A stretch of DNA of 64,000 bases from Alkalihalobacillus pseudalcaliphilus. Lineage in GTDB: Bacteria > Bacillota > Bacilli > Bacillales > Bacillaceae_D. The position numbers and the translations under genes are program-made. Position 1 is the first letter of the stretch; each line of letters begins with the position of its first letter. Shown piece by piece: positions 43,085 to 52,284 of the stretch. The notes beneath the pieces are model-generated. The model was not told where the DNA came from and made no database searches. It worked only from the letters and a program-made list of their open reading frames with translations. The DNA lies in the NCBI RefSeq assembly GCF_028610675.1, contig NZ_JAQQWS010000001.1, forward strand, positions 186,001-250,000, in the 5' to 3' direction.

Positions 43085-45208
43085 ATGGTTAATAAGAAAA
43101 CGATGGAAGATGCTTTAAAAGCCTTAAACCAATACTACGGTTATGATACTTTCCGTGGTGGACAAGCTAAAGTTATTGAGCTTGTACTGAATCGCCAAGA
43201 TGTTTTGACGATTATGCCAACAGGAAGTGGAAAATCAGTTTGTTATCAAATACCTGCTTTGCTGGCTGATGGGATAACCGTTGTTATTTCACCATTAATT
43301 TCCTTAATGAAAGACCAAGTTGATTCGTTAACACAGACTGGTATCCAAGGAACATATTTAAATAGTACGTTATCAAGAAAAGAAGAGATGGATAGATTAA
43401 ATAAGTTAGAGAAAGGTGAATTTAAACTTGTTTATGTAGCCCCTGAGCGATTAAGGCATCCTGATTTTATGCGTGTCATACAATCGCAAACACTTTCAAT
43501 CGTTGCGATCGATGAAGCCCACTGTCTTTCTGAATGGGGTCATGATTTTAGGCCAAGTTATCGAGAGATTCCGGCCTGGCTCGATATGATTGACCAAAAA
43601 CCCACGATTTTAGCCCTTACCGCTACGGCAACTGACCAAGTTGCTGCTGATTTATCCGAGCATTTATTCATCCCTACTGAAAACATTATTTCAACTGGAT
43701 ATAAGCGCGAAAATCTTTCCTTAGGTGTATTGAAAGGTGTAGATAGACGGTCGTTTATTCAACAATATCTACTACAGCAGAAAAATCAATCAGGTATTAT
43801 ATATGCAACCACTCGTAAAGAAGTCGAAGGTTTATATGAATACTTACATAAACAAGGCCATGCTGTTGCCTATTATCATGGTGGGTTAAGCGAAGGCGAA
43901 CGTAGTGCACAGCAGGAAGCTTTTATTTATGATCATAAGCCGCTCATGATAGCGACCAATGCTTTTGGGATGGGGGTAGATAAGTCTAATGTCCGTTTTA
44001 TCATCCACTACCAAATTCCTCGGACCATTGAGGCCTATTATCAAGAAGCAGGTAGGGCAGGAAGAGATGGAGAGAAAAGTGAGTGTTTACTTTTGTTTTC
44101 CGCTCAAGATATCCGCACGCAACAGTTCCTAATTGAACAATCTGAGGCTTCTGAAGTTCGTAAGCGCCAAGAATATGAAAACCTCCAAAAAATGATTTCG
44201 TATTGTCATACACAAAAATGCTTACAAAACTATATATTGGAATATTTTGGTGAACATGCGAGCGAGCCATGTAATCGTTGTAGTCATTGTTTAAATGAAT
44301 ATGATGTCATCGACCGCACAGTGGATGCTCAGAAGGTATTTTCATGCGTTAAACGTGTGCGTGAACGTTTCGGGAAAACAGTTATTGCCCAAGTTCTCGT
44401 TGGCTCATCTAATCAAAAGCTGAAGCAGCTAGGACTTGACCGATTACCTACCTATGGAATTATGAAGCATTTAACAGCGAAAGATGTGTCTGCATTTATT
44501 GACTTTTTAAGTGCAGAGCAATATCTCACGCCTACGAATTCGGGATTTCCAACCTTACAATTAACAAATGAAGCTTTATTAGTTTTAAAAGGTGAGAAGC
44601 AAGTATTGCAACAGCAAGTAAAAGTTCAAGAAACGTTTAATACGGACGATGAAGTGTTTGAACAGTTAAGAACACGAAGGAAATCAATTGCAGATGAAGA
44701 AGGAATTGCTCCTTATCTTGTATTCTCTGATAAAACATTAAAACATATGAGCCACGCTATTCCAATGAACTTTGATGAGATGGCTCAAATACATGGGGTA
44801 GGTTCATTAAAATTAGAGCGATACGGTGAACAATTTTTAGAAGTATTACAACCATACAAGGATCGAGCGAAGAAACACCCTTTTGAGCAAGGTGTGAAGG
44901 TAACACACCAAGCTGGCTCTTCAAGGAAGTATACGTATCAGGATACAGTAAATGCTTTTAAGGAAGGAAAAAACATTTCTGAGATTGCAAAGGCTCAGAA
45001 TTTAAGAGAGCAAACCATTCAAACCCATTTAATCAAAGCTCTACGTCATGGGGAGATAGACTCTTTAGTCGAGTATGTCGATGATTGGAAAGTGGGTGAA
45101 ATCGAGCGTGTTGTCGATGAAATCGGAGATGAAAGACTGAAGCCGATTAAGGAACAGCTTGATGAGCAAATTAGTTATCAGGATATCCGTTTTGTTTTAG
45201 GAAAGTAG
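43085..45208 (+). CDS. recQ: ATP-dependent DNA helicase RecQ
   Basis: This 707-residue 3'-5' helicase is for recombination and replication repair. Motif I is MPTGSGKSVCYQ, motif II is AIDEAHCLSEWGHDFR, motif IV is GIIYATTRKEVEGLYEYL, and motif VI is YYQEAGRAGRDGE. The RQC region has a zinc-binding Cys set (QKCLQNYI ... EPCNRCSHCL). After it come the HRDC domain (about 510-590) and a C-terminal helix-turn-helix region (NISEIAKAQNLREQTIQTHL). The layout is that of full-length RecQ. An AAGGGTGG ribosome site precedes the ATG. Confidence 0.95.
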   Translation: MVNKKTMEDALKALNQYYGYDTFRGGQAKVIELVLNRQDVLTIMPTGSGKSVCYQIPALLADGITVVISPLISLMKDQVDSLTQTGIQGTYLNSTLSRKEEMDRLNKLEKGEFKLVYVAPERLRHPDFMRVIQSQTLSIVAIDEAHCLSEWGHDFRPSYREIPAWLDMIDQKPTILALTATATDQVAADLSEHLFIPTENIISTGYKRENLSLGVLKGVDRRSFIQQYLLQQKNQSGIIYATTRKEVEGLYEYLHKQGHAVAYYHGGLSEGERSAQQEAFIYDHKPLMIATNAFGMGVDKSNVRFIIHYQIPRTIEAYYQEAGRAGRDGEKSECLLLFSAQDIRTQQFLIEQSEASEVRKRQEYENLQKMISYCHTQKCLQNYILEYFGEHASEPCNRCSHCLNEYDVIDRTVDAQKVFSCVKRVRERFGKTVIAQVLVGSSNQKLKQLGLDRLPTYGIMKHLTAKDVSAFIDFLSAEQYLTPTNSGFPTLQLTNEALLVLKGEKQVLQQQVKVQETFNTDDEVFEQLRTRRKSIADEEGIAPYLVFSDKTLKHMSHAIPMNFDEMAQIHGVGSLKLERYGEQFLEVLQPYKDRAKKHPFEQGVKVTHQAGSSRKYTYQDTVNAFKEGKNISEIAKAQNLREQTIQTHLIKALRHGEIDSLVEYVDDWKVGEIERVVDEIGDERLKPIKEQLDEQISYQDIRFVLGK

Positions 45209-45406
45209 AAAAAGAGTAAAGCGTTAACAATTTATTCATTTAAATGGTATCAGATAGAAAAAAAGCCCTATCAATCATGGATCTAACTATGTTATGATGA
45301 AAAAAATAAGGATTTTTTACACGTAATTAAATTAGAAAAAATAGGAAAAAATAATTAGAATGAAAAAAGAACCATTTTTAAATGGAGAGTTAAGGGAGAT
45401 ATTTGC

Positions 45407-46261
45407 ATGACAATTCGTATTGTAACTGATTCTACTTGTGACCTGCCACAGGAGTGGATTGAACAATATCAAATTGAAGTTGTTCCATTGTCAATCACAA
45501 TTGAAGGACAAACTTATCTTGATGGCGTTGATATTACTAAAGCAGAGTTTTTAGAAAAGTTAAAGACCTCAAAAGAATTACCAAAAAGTTCTCAACCAGC
45601 TATCGGTGTATTTCAAGAAGTATATACACGCTTAGCGAAAGAGAATAACAATGATCCAATCATCTCCATTCACTTAACAGAAGGAATGAGTGGAACATAT
45701 CAAACCGCAAAGCTAGCAGCTACAATGGTAGATGCTAATGTAACGGTGATCAATTCATCCTTTATTTCACATGCTTTAGGTTTTCAAGTTACTGAGGCGG
45801 CTAAATGGGCTCAGGACGGTAAATCAGTGGAAGAGATTTTATCGCATCTAGAAGAAATCAGAAACAATACATCGCTGTATATCATGGTAGACACGTTAGA
45901 ATATTTAGCAAAAGGCGGACGTATCGGTCGAGGTAAAGCACTATTGGGCTCATTACTTAAGATTAAACCGATTGCCTCTTTATCTGATGGGGTATATACA
46001 CCCGTTGAAAAAGTTAGAACTCATTTACAAATGATTAAACTTCTGACAAAAAAGCTTGAGGAAGAAACCGTAGCAAAAGGAAAAGAACTCAAGGCAGTTG
46101 CAATTGCTCAAATTGAAGCAGAAGCATTAGCAAATAAATTAAAAGACTCCATAGAGAAAATCTCGTCATTTTCAACAAATGTTTTGATTACAGAAACGTC
46201 ACCTATTATTAGCACGCACACAGGACCAGGAGCAATTGCTCTTATGTACTATGCGAAATAA
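45407..46261 (+). CDS. DegV-family fatty-acid-binding protein
   Basis: This 284-residue DegV/FakB-type protein starts IRIVTDSTCDLP, the lipid-head-group binding motif. The second conserved part is SGTYQTAKLAATMVD, and the C-terminal half carries YLAKGGRIGRG. DegV proteins bind a fatty acid so that the FakA kinase can phosphorylate it for phospholipid synthesis. Translation starts after AAGGGAGA. No fakA is nearby. Confidence 0.92.
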   Translation: MTIRIVTDSTCDLPQEWIEQYQIEVVPLSITIEGQTYLDGVDITKAEFLEKLKTSKELPKSSQPAIGVFQEVYTRLAKENNNDPIISIHLTEGMSGTYQTAKLAATMVDANVTVINSSFISHALGFQVTEAAKWAQDGKSVEEILSHLEEIRNNTSLYIMVDTLEYLAKGGRIGRGKALLGSLLKIKPIASLSDGVYTPVEKVRTHLQMIKLLTKKLEEETVAKGKELKAVAIAQIEAEALANKLKDSIEKISSFSTNVLITETSPIISTHTGPGAIALMYYAK

Positions 46262-46280
46262 ATAAAAAAGTAAACACCTC

Positions 46281-46330
46281 ACCATCAATCAACGAAGCCG
46301 TATCGGCTCCTTTGATTGATGGTTTTTTTA
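46281..46330 (+). terminator. Terminator of the degV gene
   Basis: ACCATCAATCAA / TTGATTGATGGT with an inner AGCCG / CGGCT stem, followed by TTTTTTT. Confidence 0.88.
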
Positions 46331-46600
46331 TTATAGCGAAGAGTATTGAAGAAAAGCTCGACATAGGCAAAGGAGCCAGAAATCTGACCGTTGATGTGGA
46401 ACAAAACAAGGATAAGCAGCAATGAAGTCGAAAAAGAGGTACCAATGTGGTGAAAAAGAAAATACGTGGCAATGAAGTTAGAAAAAGAACAGTCAAAGCG
46501 ACGTAAGTGAAAAAATACCGAATTTACCGCCATTAACCACAGTAATTTATTCGACTGTTTTAGCTTGTGCTTTCACACATGTTCAATCAAGTTACTTTTT
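46331..46600. other. Intergenic stretch with degraded low-complexity repeats
   Basis: A lysine-rich coding-like pattern with two similar pieces (gcaatgaagt...aaaaag at about 46419 and 46469) is seen, in broken frames. No gene is identified. It is followed by the structured repeat at 46601-46888. Confidence 0.3.
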
Positions 46601-46888
46601 AACTGGTGGCTTTTCATTCACTTTGAAGTTAGGTTTCCTAATGGGAACTATATTCTCAATTTGGTATTGATTCTTGTTCTTTTTATATAATTTTTTGTGT
46701 GAGTAGTGTTCTAATCAACGATAAGCACGAACCCTAGCGGAGGGAATGGGGGAAGCTCCTGTAGGAGGAGAGGGCTGGAAGAGAACCAGCGTTAGCAAGT
46801 TAGCTCAGCGCCCGCCTTCGGAAAGTGTGCCCCCATTCCCGGAGCGATTTTCGAAGAAGAACACAACGCCTTTAAGGTAACTTTCATA
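46601..46888 (+). repeat. Modular hairpin repeat element, copy 1
   Basis: It starts with AACTGGTGGCTTTTCATTCA and ends with GTAACTTTCATA. Inside, a perfect 11-bp stem (GGGAATGGGGG at 46742 and CCCCCATTCCC at 46830) encloses smaller hairpins CTCC/GGAG, GCTGG/CCAGC and others. The GC-rich 120-base core is unlike the surrounding AT-rich DNA. The same head and tail occur at 47901-48088. It may be a small mobile repeat or a structured RNA. Confidence 0.5.
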
Positions 46889-47071
46889 CGGAACCTATCC
46901 ATTATATATCTAAATAGGCATGTTAGTTTTGCAACCAATTCTACATTTACAACGTCATATATAGAGAAACAAACAAAACCACAAATGGTAAAATCAGGTT
47001 TCAGGTCAGTGCTGGAAAGGTATGGAAAGATAAGAGCATGAGTCAAAATAATAATAGAAAGGAAGATTTAC

Positions 47072-47722
47072 ATGTGGTTAAAGTTGATGGGTATCATAAT
47101 TTTAGTGTTAGCCTTAGTGGCATGCAATACAAGTGGAACGACCGATGACGATCAAGAAATGATAACACCTCCAATTGAGGAACAGGACCCTGACGAAATG
47201 GAAGAGCCAAATGAAACGGAAGAACCGGTGAACGAAGAGGGCAACGGAACGGAAGAGGGAACCGAGGATCAGGAAGATTCAGTGACAGATAATGGTTCCG
47301 ATGAGCAGACTAAACCAGGTAGTGAGTTTGAAAGTGAATTAGGTTATACGATTTTTGTCGTTGATGGATATGAATTTACAGCTGAAGAGCCACGTACTGA
47401 TCAAGTATTTTTAGAAGATGACGGTTCCAATCTTTTACGAATCTTTACCCCGGGACGAGAAACTACAAGTGAAGTGGCTGAAGAGAATTTACTAGAACAT
47501 GCTGAAGGTGAAATAATTGAATATCCCGTTGAAATTGATGGAATTGACTATGCATATGAAGAGCACTTTCAATCCGGGCAAGAAGAAGCATACCGATATC
47601 ATATTGGAAAAACGTTTGATGACCAAACAGTTACCTTCACCATTATATTACCGGTAGGGGAAGACATGGAAGAGAAGAAAGACGATTTCTTCGCCATGAT
47701 CGATTCAATCTCATTTGATTAA
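47072..47722 (+). CDS. Putative lipoprotein with acidic linker
   Basis: This 216-residue protein has a signal peptide and lipobox (ALVAC at residues 14-18). A long acidic linker rich in Glu, Asp, Asn and Thr (about 20-88) is followed by a globular domain of about 125 residues (VFLEDDGSNLLRIFTP ... VTFTIILP). The domain is beta-rich and of unknown function. It should sit on the outside of the membrane, with the linker reaching into the cell wall. The gene lies between two copies of the modular hairpin repeat. Confidence 0.75.
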   Translation: MWLKLMGIIILVLALVACNTSGTTDDDQEMITPPIEEQDPDEMEEPNETEEPVNEEGNGTEEGTEDQEDSVTDNGSDEQTKPGSEFESELGYTIFVVDGYEFTAEEPRTDQVFLEDDGSNLLRIFTPGRETTSEVAEENLLEHAEGEIIEYPVEIDGIDYAYEEHFQSGQEEAYRYHIGKTFDDQTVTFTIILPVGEDMEEKKDDFFAMIDSISFD

Positions 47723-47764
47723 AAAACCAATATTAAAAAAACAACCATTCTGAGTAATATAAAC

Positions 47765-47800
47765 CAGCCACCAACAATGTTTTTTGTGGGTGGCTGCTTG
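47765..47800 (+). terminator. Weak terminator of the lipoprotein gene
   Basis: CAGCCACC / GGTGGCTG with a 16-base loop and a short T-rich tail. Confidence 0.5.
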
Positions 47801-47900
47801 TTTAGAAAAAGATTGCTCTTGGTTCCGAAAAACAAAACACACACGACGAAGCCAAGTTCAATTCACCACCGCCAAACATGAAAATTTGGTTTTGCTCTTT

Positions 47901-48088
47901 AACTGGTGTCATCTTGTTTAATTTGGTTTAGTTTCTTTGTTTGATGGCTTTTCATTCATAAACGGTTTTGAGGATTCTCACACTATGCCGTAGCCCCGCC
48001 ACTTTTTAGGAAAGAGCTCGCAAGAGCTGTCCTAAAAAGATTCAGCGCACCGCACAACCAGCCACCCTTCACACATGTAACTTTCATA
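47901..48088 (+). repeat. Modular hairpin repeat element, copy 2
   Basis: The head AACTGGTG is split from GGCTTTTCATTCA by about 37 extra bases. A hairpin CTTTTTAGGA / TCCTAAAAAG (48002-48039), with an inner AGCTC-GCAA-GAGCT loop, replaces the GC-rich core of copy 1. The tail GTAACTTTCATA at 48077-48088 is identical. Head and tail are conserved while the middle differs. Confidence 0.5.
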
Positions 48089-48090
48089 TA

Positions 48091-48135
48091 AAAAGTGCCA
48101 TTGAAGCCATTTCACCTCAATGACACTTTTTTAAT
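48091..48135. terminator. Bidirectional terminator
   Basis: AAAAGTG...ATTGA pairs with TCAAT...CACTTTT, overlapping the stop codon of the minus-strand gene at 48131. Confidence 0.8.
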
Positions 48136-48640
48136 TTGGATAACATAATATTGAACCAGACTTATCTTCAAAATCTAACTCAATATGAAATTCATGTTTC
48201 TTATAAAAATGGGTGAGTCTATCTAAATGTGACCAATCGCGACTTGCAATATCCCCTTTAATTAGTTGGATATTTTGGTCAGAAGCATAATCTTTTAAAT
48301 AGGTCATACAAACACTTCCAAAGCCTCGGTTTGCTTCCCCTTTAATATCTCCAATATGAATCGTAAAATCATTTTCATATTGAGCTTGAATTGAAAAATC
48401 CCAGTTTCCTCGATAAGCTTTGTCATTTGTATTCAGCATAATTTTACATACATGACCGTCATCGAAAAGAGATACAATCACCCATTCTTCGTTATCCAAT
48501 TGTTCAAAACCTAAAATAGTCCATTTTTTAGCGATTACTTTTAAATTATCCTGTAAACGAAACATTTGAAATTCTAAATTCTCTACCTTTTGCTTTAATC
48601 GTTCCGACTTGTCTACTGACAATGGTTCTTTTAATAGCAC
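48131..48640 (-). CDS. GNAT-like protein with N-terminal coiled coil
   Basis: The protein (169 aa from the GTG at 48640) has a short coiled coil (KSERLKQKVENLEFQMFRLQ) and then a domain that looks like an acetyltransferase: GEANRGFGSVCMTYLKDYAS resembles the acetyl-CoA loop, and LTHFYKKHEFHIELDF the closing strand. The canonical Q/RxxGxG is only partly matched, so activity is uncertain. GTG is chosen because GAGGTG lies 6 bases away; an upstream ATG would give a 207-residue form. It follows the exonuclease gene 95 bases downstream. Confidence 0.6.
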   Translation of the reverse strand: MLLKEPLSVDKSERLKQKVENLEFQMFRLQDNLKVIAKKWTILGFEQLDNEEWVIVSLFDDGHVCKIMLNTNDKAYRGNWDFSIQAQYENDFTIHIGDIKGEANRGFGSVCMTYLKDYASDQNIQLIKGDIASRDWSHLDRLTHFYKKHEFHIELDFEDKSGSILCYPN

Positions 48641-48734
48641 CGAATCACCTCGCAGTATAATCTCACACAAGTTCAATATTATACAGGGGTAACCAAGAAA
48701 ATTCAAGGTATAGAAGTATTCGGTGCCCACCCAT

Positions 48735-49658
48735 TTAATTTGCCACGTACACACGAGGATTATATTGAATTTTTAAACCATGAGTGTGAAAGATATCTTC
48801 AATTTTTTCTTTATCATTAGGTAATTTTGCTTCGTCGAGTAAATAAGTATTAATTTCTTCGATTTCGCAAATAATCGTGGCTAATTTTTTACTTAATAAA
48901 ACAGATTCATAGCCAGCTTCTAGTTTTTTTAAATAACGTTTAAAACTAAGGTCTATTTCTTGATTGGCTAGTTTCTCATAAAGCACTTCTACCGTTCCGT
49001 ATTGTTGGATGAGAGGTAGAGCAGATTTTTCACCTACACCAGCACATCCAGGAATATTATCACTTTTATCACCTAATAATGCTTTTACATCAATCCACTG
49101 TGTCGGAGTAATACCATATTGATTTTGGAAGTCTATTAATTGGATCGCTGTATCTTTACCTTTCATCGCAATGATTTGTGTCGTCGTTTCAGAAATCAAT
49201 TGTAATAGATCACGATCATTGCTATAAATAGCACTCAAGCTAGCTTTCTCAGCATTCCATTTCTTTGTTATCGCACCAATAATATCGTCTGCCTCATAAG
49301 GTGGAATCGTGAGCTGTTGAATACCAATATCCTCAAGTAGTTGACAACAAGTTTGGTACTGTTCAATAAGTGGCTCTGGTAGTTCGCCTCTCGTACCTTT
49401 GTAATCGGGTGCATATTGTCTTCTAATCGAATCTTCTCTTTTGACATCCCAAGCAATTATGAGATGTGAATAAGGATTTTCACGTGTAAGCTGGCACAGT
49501 TTTTGAAAAAAGACACGTACGCCATTAATATATTGGCCTTGTTCGTTTTTGGTTAATTGTTCAGGCTCTTTGCCGTAAGAGGTCGCAAAATACCCCCTAC
49601 TTAATAAGTTGAAGCCATCTACGATTAACAATTGATCGGTGTGAATGGTCAAATTCAT
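48735..49658 (-). CDS. 5'-3' exonuclease (PolA N-domain-like, YpcP-type)
   Basis: This 307-residue flap-endonuclease/5'-3' exonuclease stands alone without a polymerase domain, as in YpcP of Bacillus. Motifs include LLIVDGFNLLSRGYFA, AWDVKREDSIRRQYAPDYKG, PPYEADDIIGAI and DVKALLGDKSDNIPGCAGVG (helix-hairpin-helix with metal-binding Asp residues). It should remove RNA primers or DNA flaps. ATG at 49658 is chosen because AAAGGAGAG lies directly upstream. Confidence 0.93.
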   Translation of the reverse strand: MNLTIHTDQLLIVDGFNLLSRGYFATSYGKEPEQLTKNEQGQYINGVRVFFQKLCQLTRENPYSHLIIAWDVKREDSIRRQYAPDYKGTRGELPEPLIEQYQTCCQLLEDIGIQQLTIPPYEADDIIGAITKKWNAEKASLSAIYSNDRDLLQLISETTTQIIAMKGKDTAIQLIDFQNQYGITPTQWIDVKALLGDKSDNIPGCAGVGEKSALPLIQQYGTVEVLYEKLANQEIDLSFKRYLKKLEAGYESVLLSKKLATIICEIEEINTYLLDEAKLPNDKEKIEDIFHTHGLKIQYNPRVYVAN

Positions 49659-49983
49659 TACTCTCCTTTGAAAAAAATTAGTGTTCACCTTCTAAGTGGA
49701 GCACTGCGTAAGTGAAGTTATCCGGAAGTTAGCAAAATTTCATCTAGCAACTAGTTTCCTTACGTATAAGCATCCTTTATATTATAACATGTTAACTTCT
49801 TACACCGAGGTTTTCATATGTAATTTCTAATAACTACTAGTAAACAAACTTTAGTGATTACCTTTATGTAAGTTCCTTTCAAATAAAATAGAAAAATAGT
49901 AAAAAAAGAATAGTCTAATAGTCTCGAATCGTTTAATATGAAAAGAGAGAGGGAATTTTCTGATAGTTATGGGGAGGGGTAAG

Positions 49984-51780
49984 ATGAACAAGGGTAGAAA
50001 AGGCAAGGCTCAAACTAATCAAAGGAATAAAGAGAATAAATCGAAAGGAAAAGTAAACCGTTTTATCGGCTCCTTATTTTTTTGGCGTAGATTTAAATTA
50101 GGTGCTAAATACGGCTTTGCTTTTATGACAACGATTTCACTATTTTGTATTACGTGTGTACTTATTATTCTGAATGTCAATTATATACATGATGAAATGA
50201 ATCAATTTAATCGAAGTGCTGAAAGATCAGCCATTATCTCAGAGATGAGTGATGTGTACCAGGAGTTAATTATGCTGACGTTAAGTTATATTAACAGAAG
50301 TGATGATGCAACTGTCGAACGATTTGAAGAAAGTTCTGCTCATTTATCAGAATTAGTTAATCAAGTCGAGCCTTTTTTAGATGATGCTTCTATGAGGTCG
50401 AAGTTATTTTATGCAGAAGGCAATCAAGAGCAGATCACTCTTATTTTTAATCAAGATGTTTTAGATGATCGTATGGTTGAAAACGATGCTTTTCAGAGTT
50501 ATACGTACACAAGAATTGAGCGACTCCGCGAACAAACCGTTCAATCATTATCCGAATTAAAGGAAATCGTCGATAGTCAGCGAATTGCGGATGCCCAAAA
50601 TGCACAAGACCGAATCGAAAGTACAATTGTTATTATCGTGGTTGCCTTTCTTATATCACTTTTTGTAGGGGTTGCACTCATACTAAATGTCAATAGAATG
50701 GTTAAACGAGCGTTAAAACGTACCTTAACTTTTAGTCAGAAAATAGCAGAAGGTGATCTAACGGTTGAACCTTTAAGGATTCGAGGAAAAGATGAATTTG
50801 CCTTAATTGGAGCGTCACTTAACAAAATGCAACACAGTTTAATAGGTGTTGTTGCAGGATTAAGAGATGTTTCAAATAATGTTCATGTACAAGGTCAAAG
50901 TTTAGATCAATCTGCAGGTACATTAAATGAAGAAAGCAAACAAATCACTGACACACTGAATCAGCTATTAGCAGTTTCGGAAGAACAAAGTTCAACAACG
51001 CTTGATATTTCTCAATCAGCAACTTCATTTACAGAACAAATCAAAACGATTGATCACTCCGGTCAAAAGATTCGAAGTACTTCTGTAGAGATGGTTCAGC
51101 TTGCTAATAGCGGCAATCAACAAATGCAAAGCTCGGTGAAGAAGATTAATTATATATCTGAATCCATTGAAGTAGTATCTCGAGATATCGAATTATTAGC
51201 AAAAAGCTCTCGTGATATTCATCAAATTGTTGATGTAATTTCGGGGATCGCTGATCAAACTAACCTGTTAGCATTAAACGCTTCCATAGAAGCAGCTAGA
51301 GCTGGTGATGTTGGTAAAGGCTTTGCTGTGGTGGCGAATGAAATCAGAAAGCTCGCTAATGAAGTGGCAAATTCTATTGAACAGATTACGACGATTACAA
51401 CCAATGTCCAAAAAGATACTGCGAAAGTAAATACTTTATTACAAGAAGTGAATAAAGAAGCCCAAGCGGGAAGTGAGAATATGAACCAAACGGGTGGGAA
51501 TATGGAACATATCGAACGTTTTATCCATGTGATGGGTGATGAAATCAAACTGATTACGGAACAAATATCGTCTATGGCCATTGAAAGTTCAGGAATACAG
51601 GAAGCTGTTAATCAACTGGCAGCAGCCACCGAACAAACAACAGCTAGTATTGAAGTAGCATCTCGCTCTGTTAATCAACAGAATCTCTCTACGGAAAATG
51701 TGGCTGAGAATACGTCAAAGCTAAAATTAGCGATTGAGCAATTGAATCAACAGATGTCGAAATTTAAAGTTTTATCATAA
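49984..51780 (+). CDS. Methyl-accepting chemotaxis protein
   Basis: This 598-residue transmembrane chemoreceptor has a long basic cytoplasmic N terminus (about 1-30), TM1 (about 48-68), a short extracellular sensor (about 70-210, helical bundle type), TM2 (about 222-242) and HAMP (about 245-300). The signalling domain (about 320-598) contains the hairpin tip IADQTNLLALNASIEAARAG. ATG at 49984 follows GGGGAGGGG and fits better than the ATG 15 bases upstream. The signal is unknown. An unusually basic N terminus (NKGRKGKAQTNQRNKENKSK) precedes TM1. Confidence 0.93.
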   Translation: MNKGRKGKAQTNQRNKENKSKGKVNRFIGSLFFWRRFKLGAKYGFAFMTTISLFCITCVLIILNVNYIHDEMNQFNRSAERSAIISEMSDVYQELIMLTLSYINRSDDATVERFEESSAHLSELVNQVEPFLDDASMRSKLFYAEGNQEQITLIFNQDVLDDRMVENDAFQSYTYTRIERLREQTVQSLSELKEIVDSQRIADAQNAQDRIESTIVIIVVAFLISLFVGVALILNVNRMVKRALKRTLTFSQKIAEGDLTVEPLRIRGKDEFALIGASLNKMQHSLIGVVAGLRDVSNNVHVQGQSLDQSAGTLNEESKQITDTLNQLLAVSEEQSSTTLDISQSATSFTEQIKTIDHSGQKIRSTSVEMVQLANSGNQQMQSSVKKINYISESIEVVSRDIELLAKSSRDIHQIVDVISGIADQTNLLALNASIEAARAGDVGKGFAVVANEIRKLANEVANSIEQITTITTNVQKDTAKVNTLLQEVNKEAQAGSENMNQTGGNMEHIERFIHVMGDEIKLITEQISSMAIESSGIQEAVNQLAAATEQTTASIEVASRSVNQQNLSTENVAENTSKLKLAIEQLNQQMSKFKVLS

Positions 51781-51874
51781 AAGCTCCATGTTAAATATGT
51801 TCTTTTAATCAGGGGAATGCTACATTTGTTTTATCCATCAAAAAGGGTGGGTCAAATTCCTCTTTAAGAGAAAA

Positions 51875-51912
51875 AGCCAGTGATACAATATGAAGATCAC
51901 TGGCTATTTTGT
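51875..51912 (+). terminator. Terminator of the chemoreceptor gene
   Basis: AGCCAGTGAT / ATCACTGGCT with an 11-base loop, followed by ATTTTGT. Confidence 0.8.
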
Positions 51913-52008
51913 ATCTTGTATCCAATTGACTATCGAGTCTGTTGGAATTTTATTGGTAGGTCATAGAGATTTAAAAGATTTATTTCTCATTAGGAGGGGG
52001 GATTGTAG

Positions 52009-52182
52009 GTGGAAGAATCGGTAGGAGTTTGTTGTAAGTGCGAGAAGAGTATCTTCTGCATGGATGGCTTTTTGAATGGGGTCATCATTGACAAGCAACT
52101 ATATTGTTTTGAATGTGATGCCCATACGTTTAGTAAGAATGAAGTCAACCCAATAAAGAGGAAGAAAAAGTATGAAATATAA
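52009..52182 (+). CDS. Small Cys-rich zinc-ribbon-like protein (57 aa)
   Basis: This 57-residue protein has a strong AGGAGGGGGG site 7 bases before its GTG start. It has a CCKCEK...C and CFEC pair of Cys motifs (four to six Cys residues) and a basic tail (KRKKKYEI), a likely zinc ribbon. In length and Cys spacing it recalls small sporulation-related zinc proteins such as Gin, but the match is not good enough to name it. A decayed copy of two of its segments lies at 15840-15930, so it belongs to a small family in this genome. Confidence 0.55.
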   Translation: MEESVGVCCKCEKSIFCMDGFLNGVIIDKQLYCFECDAHTFSKNEVNPIKRKKKYEI

Positions 52183-52210
52183 GAATGATTTTGAAAAAGC
52201 TTTTAAAAAA

Positions 52211-52257
52211 GAGTCAACTCAAACTAGCTAAATACAGTCGCAAGTTCGAGTTGACTC
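52211..52257 (-). terminator. Terminator of bshB2
   Basis: GAGTCAACTC / GAGTTGACTC, followed on the minus strand by TTTTTT. It ends the yojF-bshB2 transcript. Confidence 0.78.
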
Positions 52258-52284
52258 ATCTGATGAGAACGAACGGAATGTTCG

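Noticed and set aside
46331..46450. Small acidic-basic protein (EEKLDIGKGARNLTVDVEQN)
   Set aside because: The frame is open for only about 30 codons, with no start or ribosome site; no family recognised.
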